DNA of 64,000 nt from Deroplatys truncata. Its lineage: Eukaryota > Arthropoda > Insecta > Mantodea > Mantidae. Location: contig CM060990.1 in assembly GCA_030765065.1 (NCBI GenBank), positions 497,478,190 to 497,542,189 of the forward strand, read 5' to 3'. The position numbers and the translations under genes were made by a program. Below, piece by piece: positions 43,917 to 54,560 of this stretch. A model generated the notes under the pieces. That model ran no database searches and was not told the DNA's origin. It worked only from the letters and a program-made list of their open reading frames with translations. Within the stretch, counting starts at the first letter, position 1. The number at the start of each line of letters is the position of its first letter.

Positions 43917-44280
43917 TTAACCCTTAACTGCCCAGATTTTTCAAAGTTGGATATTTTAATATATTCTCTGTTTATTGGCTTCTTATACATCTAAATGATG
44001 TGCACAAGCTATTATTTGAACTTCTACCTTAGTGTGCCTTAAACATAACGTATCCATATGGATACGCCTGGCACTTAAGATGCAAATTTTAAATTTTTTC
44101 TGCGCCACCACTGAAATTCAATTACAAATCTCAGAAAGCAGTTTATAATACAAATAAGTCAACATTTGAAGAAAATAATTATTATAAGCTTATTTATAAC
44201 AGTAAACAAGAATAACACCCAAGTATTTCATTTAATGACATTCATGGTATACTTCAAAACATTCTAGGCATAATCCTACA

Positions 44281-46100
44281 TCAGTACAACGCATTTCCCA
44301 CATTTTGTGCGCCTTCTGATGATTTCTCTTTGCAGTACAGTTCTATATACCTTCTCTTTTTCTCAGTTTTGTGGATGAAATGTTTTACACCATCGTATCT
44401 TATATCACTGAAACACAATTTGTATGCACACAAAGGACTGGTGGAAGGCCTTTCTGCTTCTTTTAGAAGATTCATATTTTTTATTGTTATTGTATAAATT
44501 AATTATACTTTTAATAGACCTTAGCCTGGTCTAGGCAAGTTTTTTTTAATATAGAGTCAACTGAAAATTTCAACAGTGGCGAATGTGGTGTTGAATTTTT
44601 CAGTTGACTCTATATTAAAAAAAAAAAAAAAAAAAAGATTCATATACCTCTTTAGGTACACTTGTCAACCTATCTCCTGAATTCAAGCTGAGTAGTCCTA
44701 GTTCCTTTTTTTCCTTTTCAGTGTTCCTTTTTTCAGCTGCCAGGCATTATGGATAGATATGTCAATCAGGCAAGAAAGTAAAGCCCAATCCATTTCTTGT
44801 TTTGAATATTCATTCTATATTTGGCTACATTTTCATCCATCCTATCTACTCCCAACATGTGTTTATTTTAAGCTGCAATAATCTGAGGACATTGTACTGA
44901 ATTTTCTTCTCCTTTACAAAGTACCTTTTTACGGATGATACAGGTTCCACTCCATTACACATAGATACTACAGCAATCAACTGTTCATCCATGTTGTGAT
45001 AATCACACCATCATCCTTGCAAAATGAATTTTCAAAATGTCCCCTTTCTTTTTTAACCAACTCTTGCTTTCAAGGAATGGGGCAAGATTTAGGAATTCTG
45101 TTTTCTCTAATAGTGACTGTTCCTCCATAACCTTCTTCTCTTAGAAAAGACAGAAAAGCAAGTCCTGTAAAGAGATTGTCAAAGAAGAAATGGAATGGCA
45201 ATTGTTTTACTTCCACTGTGAAATAGTCATTCATCATCTTCATATGCTGTATTTGGATTTGGTTATTTTCCTTGATAAAAGGCAAAATTTACAAGATATC
45301 CAGATGTGGTACATAAACAACATGCTTTATACAGAAATTGTATTGGTTTCCCCCTGATAAATTGCTTGCAAGAATGTTTGCTGAAATATTTTATCACTGA
45401 TTCATCATAAGAGAAATGTTGCCGAGGAACAAAAAGCTTATTACATTTGGCTTTTTTCTTTCAATAAAGGGTTTAATTTTCCACATCTAATCTTCATTAA
45501 ATTTGTTATTGTTCTTATAGTGCAAGTATCTGGGAATTTATTGAAAACAATTCCTTCTCATGGCATTGCATACAGTCATTTCTTGTGTCTAAATTTGAAT
45601 CCGAATATAATCACTTATTGGGTAGAGGGTTATACCTACTTAGAATGAGGAGGCCAAGGAAACATCTTATTTCTTCACAGGTTATGTTAGAACTTGGACA
45701 GTTCTTAAAAAGTGTATAATGTTTGACTCATCAACTAGGAATTGTATGAGGTCATCATCAAAAAGTAACTCAAAAGTTTCCACAGGAGATTTATCAACAT
45801 GTGCAAAATTCTGAATCAGGAAAAGGTTTCAAATTTGAAGTTAGTGCAACATGAACCCAGGTTTTCTGCTTATTTCTGTTTCTGTAATCTGCATTCCTTG
45901 ACTCTGTTTCAATCTATCAATGTTATTTCAGCTTCAGCCTGGAGTTGTCGAGGGTCAAGATTATCTGGAATTACCCCTTCATCGTCAACCATGAGAACTG
46001 CTGGATCAGGGGGTGTTATGTAAATTCCTCAGCCTGAGGAACATTTCTTTCTTCAAATAGGATGTCTAAGATATCCTGCACAGTCAAACCTGGTTCTGAA
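44281..46100 (-). pseudogene. piggyBac-like transposase
   Basis: Minus strand, N- to C-terminus: VQDILDILFEE (46060), SPVETFELLFDDDLI-FL (45770), NPLPNK--SDSNLDTRN (45610), FNKFPDTCTIRTITNLM (45510), YDESVIKYFSKHSCKQFIRG (45380-45430, first catalytic Asp region), TSGYLVNF, VKQLPFHFFFDNLFTGLAFL (45190, second Asp in FDN), LREEGYGGTVTIRENRIPKS, YHNMDEQLIAVVSMCNGVEP (44970-45010, third Asp region), then the C-terminus NLLKEAERPSTSPL (44460) and KHFIHKTEKKRRYIEL-C. piggyBac transposase excises precisely at TTAA. Frameshifts and stops break it, but the three Asp blocks are still visible. A 158-bp insert lies between VYESF and NLLKEA. Confidence 0.85.
44478..44635 (+). mobile_element. Small poly(A)-tailed hairpin retroposon
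   Basis: The insert has identical 10-bp duplications AGATTCATAT at 44468-44477 and 44636-44645. Its 3' half is a hairpin: TTAATATAGAGTCAACTGAA (44550) pairs with TTCAGTTGACTCTATATTAA (44598), loop of about 20. It ends in a run of about 20 A next to the duplication. Poly(A) and a variable-length duplication indicate target-primed retroposition. It interrupts the piggyBac reading frame. Confidence 0.85.
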
Positions 46101-46195
46101 GAATATGTGATGCCTCTGTTATGAAATAAGAGAGGAAAATAAACAACATAATATTTGACCATGTAACTGCCCAGTGTGTCCATATGGACATGACT

Positions 46196-46410
46196 GAAAT
46201 ACTGACATCATAAGCAGAAAAAAAATCATTGGTTAACAACTTCTCAGTAACAAAACTCTCAATAAACTATCTAGATTTATTGCAAACAGTTTCACTTGGA
46301 AAAACAAAGAATCTCTTCATAAAACAATACTTACTTCTTATCACTATGCTCAATTGAGCTAGAAAATTGATTTGCTAAACCGAGATAAATGCACAGCATA
46401 ACATTGATAT
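46196..46410. other. Short spacer
   Basis: Right flank of the piggyBac-like element up to an (AAT)n tract; a GGTTAAC at 46231 could be a decayed TTAA end. Confidence 0.4.
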
Positions 46411-46430
46411 AATAAATAATAATAATAATA

Positions 46431-46488
<58 letters not shown>
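46411..46488. repeat. (AAT)n microsatellite
   Basis: About 25 units. Confidence 0.98.
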
Positions 46489-46489
<1 letters not shown>

Positions 46490-46504
46490 GTTGATATTGT
46501 AATG

Positions 46505-46640
46505 AAAAGAAGCTAGAAACAGTGATGTGTATTGAATTTATTTAAAGGTGAGTCGGAATTGTTACACTAACATCACTGATCACTGATCAGTGATGTTAGT
46601 GTAACAATTCCGACTCACCTTTAAATAAATAATAATAATA
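46505..46640 (+). repeat. Palindromic hairpin element, copy C
   Basis: Leader AGCTAGAAACAGTGATGTGT (46510) followed by a perfect palindrome with 47-nt arms centred on 46583 (46536-46630). Only the outer family blocks are present (GAGTCGGAATTGTTACACTA, CATCACTGATCA); the inner segment of copies B and E is missing. Sits beside (AAT)n on both sides, so the target duplication cannot be read. Confidence 0.85.
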
Positions 46641-46704
46641 ATTTATTGAGGTACTAAGATATTACATTACATGTATTGGACTGTCCACTGAAGTGCATAT
46701 GTCA

Positions 46705-47028
46705 TAGGCTTTTGGTGAAACCCGTCATTTCGCGAAGATCCTAGGCAGATCATAAAAAGCTTGCATATATTGAAAACATGCGAAAGTATACATTCTGCTG
46801 CAGTTCCTCATGAAATGATAGGGCTTGTTAGGCATATAGTGTAAACCTAGCTAACCTAGACTGACTGCACTGGGCCAGACTGGCCTAAAACTAAACTTAA
46901 CCTAACCTTTCGCTATCTGCCACCTTTTGCAGGTCCCATCAGATGGTGTATAGAAGTTACACTATTATGCTGGCTTTTCCTGACCTGCCTAGGATCTTCG
47001 TAAAATTATGGATTTCAGCAAAATCCTA
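46705..47028. mobile_element. MITE-like element with about 45-bp inverted ends
   Basis: The left end TAGGCTTTTGGTGAAACC through GCGAAGATCCTAGGCAG (46705-46747) is inverted at 46986-47028 (CTGCCTAGGATCTTCG...TGAAATCC reversed). Inside, about 240 bp without a gene. Superfamily unknown; target duplication not evident. Confidence 0.7.
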
Positions 47029-47771
47029 CAGCCAAGGTCATTAAGGCAAATGCTGCAGAGGTACCCTAAACTTTGGCCTGGAATGTTTCCTTTCCCAACT
47101 ATCATTTAATTTCCTGTATCATCAGTGCCCACTGCCTGTGGTGCTGTATGTAGTTAAGAATGGACATCTAAACACTATTTAGAAGAAACAGAAATGCCTA
47201 GCAATTTATAGTTGGAATGTATTTAGAAGCTACTCCAAAATTTTACTGTATATCCTAAAAACGCTACAACTTACTAAACTATTACTAAACTACAAACTAT
47301 TTTAAATGCTGTGAACTGCGTAAAACATAATAGAGTAAATAAATAAAACAAATAAAGAAAGAAATTACATAAAAATAAAAATTCCCATATAGGATGACCT
47401 GAATTGCTGCTTGTGTTGTTTTTATCAGTAGTAATATTGCTCCCCCCTCAAATCAGGGGTATTTGAATCACCATGTGAATAATTGAACTTCACCTGCATA
47501 AAAACGTTTTTTTATCCTGATGAATCAGATTTTAGATTACACTGCAGAAATAAGAATTGCTTTTCTTAACAACTGGTCCCCTTAATACATCAGTCGGGCA
47601 ACAGATAGGATTTGTTAATTCTATACAACACTGACCTGCGGCAATGTTCACACCAAAATCAGTCATCTGCAATTCCATAGTTGACATTCAATTGCAGTAT
47701 TTAAAGATGACACTGTTATAGTGAATACAATAGTGTGTTCACTTTGTTAGATGTATAAAAATAACATTATT
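47029..47771. other. No gene seen
   Basis: AT-rich, about 740 bp, no coding block or recognised repeat. Confidence 0.5.
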
Positions 47772-47781
47772 AAATATTGAT

Positions 47782-48124
47782 CAACTTGGGCACCAGCGTA
47801 GCACAGTGGTTTTGCTTCTGGCTCTTATTCTAAGGACCCAGGGTTTGATTCCCGGCTCTGGGATGGCGATTTTAAGCGGGTCCTATCTACGTCATCACCT
47901 CTAACTTAGTCATGTGGAGTATACCCAAAGCCCAACGTGGTTCAGAGTCCATGGTAAAAGCTGTAGATCCTCTCAATCCACTGCCATTCTCATCATCACC
48001 CTTCCATTGGAGGTAATGAACTCCACTCTCTGGGTGCCTCCATCTCAGAAATGGGTTGTCATTACTTGGTGGAATGAGATAACTCCCAAAGGTCATAGGC
48101 CATATAGGGAGTGTTAGGGACAAC
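47782..48124 (+). mobile_element. tRNA-derived SINE, family B
   Basis: Head with A box TAGCACAGTGG and B box GGTTTGATTCC (47795-47850), different from family A. The body is about 270 bp and ends GGGAGTGTTAGGGACAA. Flanking AAATATTGAT (47772-47781) and AAATACTGAT (48125-48134) are a 10-bp target duplication with one difference. Only one copy in the window. Confidence 0.8.
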
Positions 48125-48185
48125 AAATACTGATTAGTATCTATTTTAAAAATATTGCAAATATATTTGTATACTTAATTTGATG

Positions 48186-48367
48186 ATTGAGAAGCTAGTA
48201 ACAGTGACAAACCATAATTTAAAATAAAGAGAATCGGAGGTTGTTACACTACATAACTAAAAGGTAATTACTTTGAACACATTTTGGGAGAATGGTTTGC
48301 TCCTATCGCCAGCTTGTTTCCAACCAGTGTAGTGCAACCACCTCCGACTCTCTTTGTTTTAAAATAT
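48186..48367 (+). repeat. Palindromic hairpin element, copy D (asymmetric)
   Basis: Leader AAGCTAGTAACAGTGACAAA, then outer arms only: TCGGAGGTTGTTACACTACA (48233) against TGTAGTGCAACCACCTCCGA reading 48319-48346. The middle (GAACACATTTTGGGAGAATG, TCCTATCGCCAGC) is present once, in left-arm orientation, without its mirror half. Confidence 0.7.
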
Positions 48368-48988
48368 CTGCATACCTTAAGCATATACATGAAATTTGGC
48401 TAAAAATTTCAAAAAACCCCATTCTTCATTTTTATGTCTAAAAATAATTTGAACATTAGCTTCAATTACCTGTTATTCTTTCTAATGTTTTAAATATATA
48501 CACATGCTTTGGTACTGTTTCTTGAAACAGCCCTTTCACTAATTTGATTTTTCTCACATTGTTCTTACATTAACAGTTTTTGAAATGATGTACTTTATAA
48601 CCAAATATGTTCATATTTTCAGTGCACACTCAGAGTGAATTAATAAAAGCAAACTGGTATGAAATTTTCTACACTTATAAAGCACTCAAGACATCAGATG
48701 CTTAATATAACCACAAAGGACAAATTGTGAAACAAATGATCTTAATTAGTTAAGCAACTATTGCAGATATCTATATGAAATGTAAATAGTGGTTAAATTG
48801 TGGTAAAAGCATTGTATGACAAACCTCTGAAGAAAAGAAAAAAAAATGAAAATGCTTTAAAAACTAAAAGATATATAAAATTTGTCTTTGGGTATCCTCT
48901 ATAAATCCTACTCTAAATTTGGGTTATGAGGAATTTTCAGTTTTTGTATTCATTTTAGATGAGATTGTCTTGTGAATTTCAAGGGGTA
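48368..48988. other. No gene seen
   Basis: AT-rich spacer before the Gypsy LTR. Confidence 0.5.
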
Positions 48989-49215
48989 ATTGTGACCACA
49001 CATGCAGTGCTACCTGCAGGCAGCAGATAAATGCTTTCATGCCTGGGACCTGGATCAGGCCTGCAATGGATCGTCAGAACAATAGCAAGTGTGGAATAAA
49101 AAGCGCTTTATGTGCCACTTACTAGTTTTGGAACCTTTGTTTTGGCATGTTCTAGTGGGTTCCTGTTCTCGAAAGTTCTGCCTCCTATGTGAGGTCTATA
49201 CTGGTTGTTTCAGGA
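48989..49215 (+). repeat. Gypsy 5' LTR, truncated
   Basis: Starts TGTGACCACACATGCAGTGC and aligns with the first half of 52234-52700. It stops at TGAGGTCTATACTGG, where the other LTR continues CTATATAAGAGACTGC. The AATAAAA near 49095 is conserved in both copies. Confidence 0.75.
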
Positions 49216-49219
49216 CCTC

Positions 49220-49804
49220 TGCAACAAACTCTGAGGAACAATAGAACTCGCACAGGGGAACATTTTTTGTCAAGCAACCACCATCATCCGACACATCGTT
49301 ACAGAGTTATTCACCCTTGTTTGAAGCGAATCCGGTAGGGTAGGTTTGAGAGGCACAGCCAGTAAACTTCGACTCTGTCTTTACTTACAACTGCTAAATC
49401 AAGTTTCATCTCTTTATGTCTGGTTAAATTTGTTAGATCTGAGATGCACAGCCCAATTTAACTCAGTGATTGTGAACAACAGCTTCATGCATACCACCTC
49501 CAGAAATTACAGGGACTGGGGCTGAACAACTTTGCACCTCGTGTTCAGTTTGTCCAGTGGTTTCTGCAATTGCAGATCCTACATTTCTCAAACACATCTT
49601 GTTTACCGATAAGGCCTGCTTCACACAAGATGAATACTTCAACAGCAAGAACAGCCACATCTGGGATGTTGAGAACCCTCATGCAGTGTTCACTAGACAT
49701 CATGAAAGTATTCCATAAACATCTGGGCTGGAACCATTGATGATCATCTGCTGGGACCTTTTGTTTTGTTAGCCGATTTGAGTTAAATGAACACTGTCTC
49801 CTAA
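49220..49804 (+). pseudogene. Tc1/mariner-superfamily transposase fragment inside Gypsy
   Basis: Same family as 37498-38260. Reads AYHLQKLQGLGLNNFAPRVQ and FVQWFLQ (49480-49555), then ADPTFLKHILFTDKACFTQD (49575-49635, first catalytic Asp), FNSKNSHIWDVENPHAVFTR (49640-49700), a slip, and NIWAGTIDDHLLGPFVLLAD (49718-49780). The C-terminal half with the other catalytic residues is missing; Gypsy RT sequence follows directly. Confidence 0.85.
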
Positions 49805-50756
49805 AAGGACTGTACCCTGTATTAGTGACACCCTGGACACACTTGCTGGTGCCCAACAGTTCTTGACCTTAAACCTGAAATCAGGATATTGGCAAGTGGC
49901 TTGGACCCCAGAGACAAGGAAAAGGCCACATTCTTGACAAACCAAGGGCTTTGGCAGTTTACAGTTATGCCCTTTGGCCTTAACATGCCAGCCACTTTCC
50001 AGTGCCTGATGGAATCGGTGATAAGGAGATTGACTTGAGTTGCCTGCCTGCTATACTTGGACATTGCCATTGGCAGCACTTTCAAAGATAATTTAGAGAA
50101 CCCAGCCAAGGTATTACAGATTTCAAGTGGCTAACCTGAAACTGGATGCAAAGAAGTGCCAATTCTTCTGCAAGGAAATTAACTACTTCGGCCATATAGT
50201 CTCACCAGCTGGGATGGCCACAGCTCCGGAAAAGGCTCGGGCTGTGAGAGATTGGCTACGGCCGAAAGATAAATGAGAGTTACACAGTTTTCTGGGCTGC
50301 CTATGCAGCTACTATCATTAGAGGTTTCTCCAACATCGCAAAGCCCCTCACTTGTCTGACAGAATAACACTGGCCTTACATGTGGACAGAAGAGACCGAG
50401 GATGCGCTCCAGGCACTTAAGTCAGCACTCTACTTGCGCCTCTTTTGGTTTTTCCACAACCGGCTGGCGATTTTATCGTGGACACCGACGCCAGCAACAG
50501 TGGTATTGGAGGCATACTATCCCAGGTCCAGGATGGTCAGGAGCGGGTAAGAGCGTACTACAGCAATATGCTTTCAAAGGCAGAAAAGAACTACAGTGTT
50601 ACCCGACATGAGCTCCTGGCAGTTGTGAAAGCACTGGAACACGTCCGTAAGTACCTGTACAGTCAGCCAATATACCTGAAAACTGACCACCTGGCCCTCA
50701 CCTGGCTATTGAGCTTGAAGAACCTGGAGGACCAAACAGCCCGTTGAGTCGAGAAG
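49805..50756 (+). pseudogene. Gypsy reverse transcriptase and RNase H
   Basis: RT starts inside the domain: FLTLNLKSGYWQVAW (49859; motif A Asp changed to Asn), FGLNMPATFQ-LM-like blocks (49975), an LYLDI region in place of LDD (50050), NLKLDAKKCQFFCKEINYFG (50133) and PAGMATAPEKARAV. RNase H (50445-50747) is open: DFIVDTDASNSGIGGILSQV, NMLSKAEKNYSVTRHELLAV, LKTDHLALTWLLSLKNLEDQ, ending at a stop at 50746. Confidence 0.85.
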
Positions 50757-52110
50757 GCTTCAGGAAAACAACTTCACATCAGAACATCGGAAAGGAAGGA
50801 GTCACTCCAATGTGGACGTCATGTCAAGAAGACCCTGCCCGGATGAGTGCCACCAGTGCACTAGGGTGGAAGAGGGAGCCGCAGCCATCCATGTGGTTTT
50901 GGCGGTATCTGCAGATGGATGGGATAACGCAAGCCTGAGGAGGGAGCAGCTGGCAGACGCCGAATTGGGACCACTCCTGAGAGAAGTGGAGGCAGGAACT
51001 AAGCCGAGCTGGGAGGGCATCATATCCAGGAGCAGGTGTGCGAGTCCTACTGGGTTCAATGGGACTCACTGAAGACCAACGAAGGTGTGTAGTTCAGTGT
51101 GGAAATCACCTGACGGGAAGACCTGGAGAGAGCAAATGGTCCTTCCTCGAAGTAAAGTGCCGGAAGTCCTGGAAGAAGTACATGTGGGGACTTTGGGAGG
51201 ACATCTTGGACTCAACCGAACAACTGACAAGCTCCGACAGAGGTACTATTGGTTGAGACTACAGACGGACAGAGAGGTGCCGCCGCCAATGTCATGTGTG
51301 CGCGGCAAGCCGCGGCCCACAGACTAGAACCTGGGGTTGCATGCAGCCATGCAATGTGGTAGCACCCTTCAAACGCGTCGCCATCGATATAGCTGTACCG
51401 TTCCCTGTGTCAGACAGGGGAAACAAGTATGTGTTGGTGTTCATGGATTACTTCACCAAGTGGCCGATGTGTACGCCATTCCTAACCAGGAGGCCAAGAC
51501 GATCGCGGACTGCCTAGTGGAAGAAGCGTTTTACTGATTCAGGGTGCCGTTATAGCTACACAGCGATCAGGGCACCAACTTCAAGTCGAACCTTATTAGG
51601 GAAGCACTGGAGAGACTTGGGTGCACAAGACGCGTACAACGCCTCTCCACCCGCAGTCAGACGACATGATCGAACGGTACATGAAGACCCTAGAAGAGCA
51701 CCTGAGGAAGGTCGTGGACAATCACCAGAAGGACTGGGATGTTAGGGTGCCGCATTTCTTGCTGGCCTACCGCTCGTCGACTCACGACGACACCATCGAG
51801 TTGACACCAGCCAGCTTAGTTTTCGGCAGGGAGCTGCGGCTTCCACGCGATCTAACTTGGGAGCTCCCCTTGGGGCGGAACAACCAGCAATCGACTACGT
51901 GAAGTTCGTGAACCGTCTTAATGACGTGCAAGAGATGGCCCGCCAACACATCCAGGTAGCGAATGACCAGATGAAGACCCGTTACGACCGCCAGGCCAAC
52001 AGACAAGCTTCCAACAAGGTGATTTGGTATGGTTGTATCGCCCTACCCGGACCAAGGGGCGTTGTCCCAAGCTCCAACAGGCATGACAAGGACCGTACTG
52101 AGGGGTGAAG
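50757..52110 (+). pseudogene. Gypsy integrase
   Basis: Integrase joins element DNA to the genome. Visible: the zinc-binding H-GHLGLNRTTDKLRQRYYWL region (51180-51265); core VAIDIAVPFPVSDRGNKYVL and FMDYFTKWP (51378-51470, first Asp); LHSDQGTNFKSNL (51556-51595, second Asp); and DDMIERYMKTLEEHLRKV (51661-51715, catalytic Glu), then HFLLAYRSSTHDDTIELTPA. Two or more frameshifts (near 51300 and 51515) break an otherwise well-kept domain. 51857-52108 continues with QMKTRYDRQANRQ. Confidence 0.85.
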
Positions 52111-52233
52111 AGGATCGATGATGTAGTCTACCGCATCCAGTCTGCTCAGAGGGAAGACGCTGGTGGTACACTTAGACCGTCTAGCCTTCTACGAGGGCGT
52201 TGGTCGGGACGACCAGCCCTGGGGAGGGAGCAG

Positions 52234-52700
52234 TATGGCCACCCGCGCGACGCTATCTGTGGGCGGCTGGTAAGTGCTTTCCGAACCCGGGACGTGCCTG
52301 CGACGGGTTGTCGGGACAATAGCCAGCGCAGAAACAATAGAACAATAGCCAAAGTGGAATAAAAAGCCCTCTATGTGCCGCTTAATTGTTCTGGAACCTT
52401 CGTTTCGGCATGTTATAGTGGATTCTTGTTCTCGAAAGTTCCGCTTCGTATGCGAGGCCTATATAAGAGACTGCTGTCCACAGGATGAGCAGTTCGATTT
52501 CAGTGCTGTTAGAAGAGGCGAGGTGAAAAGTGGACAGTGCAGTTTAATTGTGAGTCGTGCAGTAATGATTTGGTTCGACGGATCAGTTGTGCTTATTCAC
52601 AGTGCGTGACAAAGTGACTCGAGTGTAAGGTTTGTGTTACGTTGAGTGCTTAGTGATATAGTTTTCGCAATAACTGGCGTTTTCATTTGTTACAATACAG
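52234..52700 (+). repeat. Gypsy 3' LTR
   Basis: Starts TATGGCCACCCGCGCGACGC (equivalent to 48989). It contains AATAAAAAGCC, TATATAAGAGACTG (52460; TATA-like, likely the promoter) and AATAAATAATAC (52711 region, polyadenylation-like). The true 3' edge is uncertain within about 30 bp. TTGGTGCC at 52750 looks like the start of a primer-binding site, which would be odd after a 3' LTR. Confidence 0.7.
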
Positions 52701-53229
52701 ATCCATTCAATAAATAATACAAGAGAAGAACAGGCAGAGTTTTATACGTTGGTGCCAAATGAGAGACCAGAAACACTTTTTGTATGTGTGAATGCATATG
52801 AAGAGACCACCTTGAGGCTTTTAATTTATGAGATAATTACAAAAACAAAGATGGGATATAAATGGGTTCAAAGTATCTACAGCGGGGTCCCCTGGAATGC
52901 CCTATCAGCCCGCAGTACCCTAAAGCTGGACCTTGAGAGTGCTGGATGCACATGGAGGATTGCCGGACCTGTCCAGCATAATCAACTAATTACCGATACA
53001 CTGGGCAGGTTTGTTTCGAATAAACCATTAAAAGACCGCAAACCAACTCTACAATCCCAAGGTGTTAAGTGACCCATGCCGAAGGTGTGCATAATACATG
53101 GGAGGTGTAACATTAACGGAGCCTCCGGGATACCTAATGACCTCTCAAGAATATTATATCTTCCCCAGGTACTGCGGGGCTTTACCTGGGCGAACCAAAG
53201 TAATCCGTAGCTATTCATCGGAGCAGTAT

Positions 53230-54010
53230 TGGTGGTTCTAAACACCTAAATCTGGAGGGCACCTTTGGGGACTCTGAGAGCATAAACATAAAAGGGGAGG
53301 TAGCAGGGGCTGCGAAAGGGGAGCGTGCTAGGCAGAGTACTCCAAAAGAGGTGAAGGTGGTACCTCCTGGAGACGTGGAGAAGCAGGCTCCGCGTTTCAA
53401 AGATTGACAATAAGTTGGACAGTTTGGGGATATCTACCCGAGGGGTTGGTTCCCTAAACTTGAAGGCAAAGAGCTAAGTGGTGCCGTGGAAAAGAGGGGG
53501 GGCCTAGACTACTGACTCAGAGCGGGGGAAGGGAGATCCTTCTGTAGCCATACCGGAGTCTAAACTGGGCCTTTCTGTATCCATAAACAGAATCAGATCG
53601 GAGGAAACTCCGCCGAATGTTGAAGTGTATAGCAAGATTAACCCACAATTATATATTTCATTCAGGCTAACCTATAATACAGTACTACCACCTCTACAGC
53701 CATTAGTAGCATAACAAGGTAAGATTTTGAAGTTGTCATAATCCATAAACCTTGTCTAAGGCAAGTACAGTTTACGGGACTAAAACCAAGGGTTATTCTG
53801 TTTTTAGAGCTTCACCAGATTATAAACCTAGAGCTTGTGTCTTGACAAGACACAGCAACACTTGGGGACTATCAGACTTTATGAGCGATTTGGTAGCAGT
53901 TCTGGTAAAGTAAGAGGAAAGTGAACTTCCTCGACAAGTGGTACTCTGCTCGGCCTGTTTCCCACATGATTCCGAGGAATCTCCACCTCTTCAAGTATAT
54001 AGGAATCTTG
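53230..54010 (+). pseudogene. R1/LOA-like LINE ORF1 remains
   Basis: By position and by the acidic, Glu/Gly-rich start (53250-53400: EGTFGDSES-like readings) this is ORF1, but the DUF4780 core visible in copy 1 is largely deleted here. Only fragments can be read (53640-53700 matches 20590-20640: CATTCAGGCTAA). The endonuclease starts about 53800. Confidence 0.45.
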
Positions 54011-54560
54011 TGTTATACTGCAAGAACAGAAACCTCAACTTACTGATTGGCTATGACTCCAATGACCACCATAATGTTTGGGGTAGCATGGACATCAATG
54101 TAAGAGGGTAGACATTGCTCAAATTTTTTAGCACAACGGATCTCGAGATTTTGAATCAAGGGGTATTCGACCTTTGTATTATCAGAGGGAGGAGGTACTG
54201 GATTTAACCCTGGCGTCCTCAGGAATCCCAGAGGAAGTTAAGAATTAGAAAGTCTGTACGAAAGCTTGTTTATTCGACCATAGAAATATCCGTTTTGATC
54301 TTGGTGCAAAAGGAAGGGTCCGCCCTGTACAAGAACACCAGGAGGACCAATTGGGAAACATTTAGAGGGAACCTGGAAGGTAGGGTCAAGAACGGACCTC
54401 AGATCAGGATAAGAAATGTGGAGGACATTGAGCTTTTCCTGGAATTTTTCATGAACATCTTAGTCTCTGCCTATAGAGGGAACTGCCCTCTGATTCAAGA
54501 GGCACGGAGGCGCTAAACTTAGATGGAATTCGTTTTTAGAATCCATCAAGGTAAAGACGC
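54011..54560 (+). pseudogene. R1/LOA-like LINE endonuclease
   Basis: Reads NRNLNLLIGYDSNDHHNVWG (54029), then SMDINVRG, FFSTTDLEILNQGVFDL and a broken EVLDLTL block near 54195; then RTNWETFRGNLEGRVKN (54331) and FFMNILVSAYRGNCPLIQEA (54450-54505). Family pattern: CDANAHH-WGS-D-N-RG. Stops near 54110 and 54515. Confidence 0.75.

Larger units (their letters stand above)
43921..46195 (-). mobile_element. piggyBac-like transposon
   Basis: TTAA at 43917-43920 is followed by CCCTTAACTGCCCAG, a piggyBac-type end (they start CCC after TTAA). An 18-bp palindrome CGTATCCATATGGATACG lies at 44049-44066. A related palindrome TGTCCATATGGACA lies at 46177-46190 with AACTGCCCAG just before it, marking the other subterminal region. 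The right TIR and second TTAA are not recognisable, so this end is approximate. It carries the transposase on the minus strand and a later retroposed hairpin. Confidence 0.8.
48989..52700 (+). mobile_element. Gypsy LTR retrotransposon with Tc1-like insertion
   Basis: A partial 5' LTR (48989-49215) is similar to the 3' LTR (52234-52700): both carry GTGGAATAAAAAGC, ATGTGCC-CTTA, TTGTTCTGGAACCTT-like, GTTCTCGAAAGTTC and GCGAGGCCTATA blocks. Between them lies pol (about 49805-52110). The right part of the 5' LTR, gag, protease and the start of RT are missing, replaced by a Tc1-like fragment. All coding parts are frame-broken. Confidence 0.8.

Noticed and set aside
46886..46905. CCTAA-like units as an insect telomere repeat
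   Set aside because: Only two imperfect units (AACCTAACC) inside a MITE; no array.
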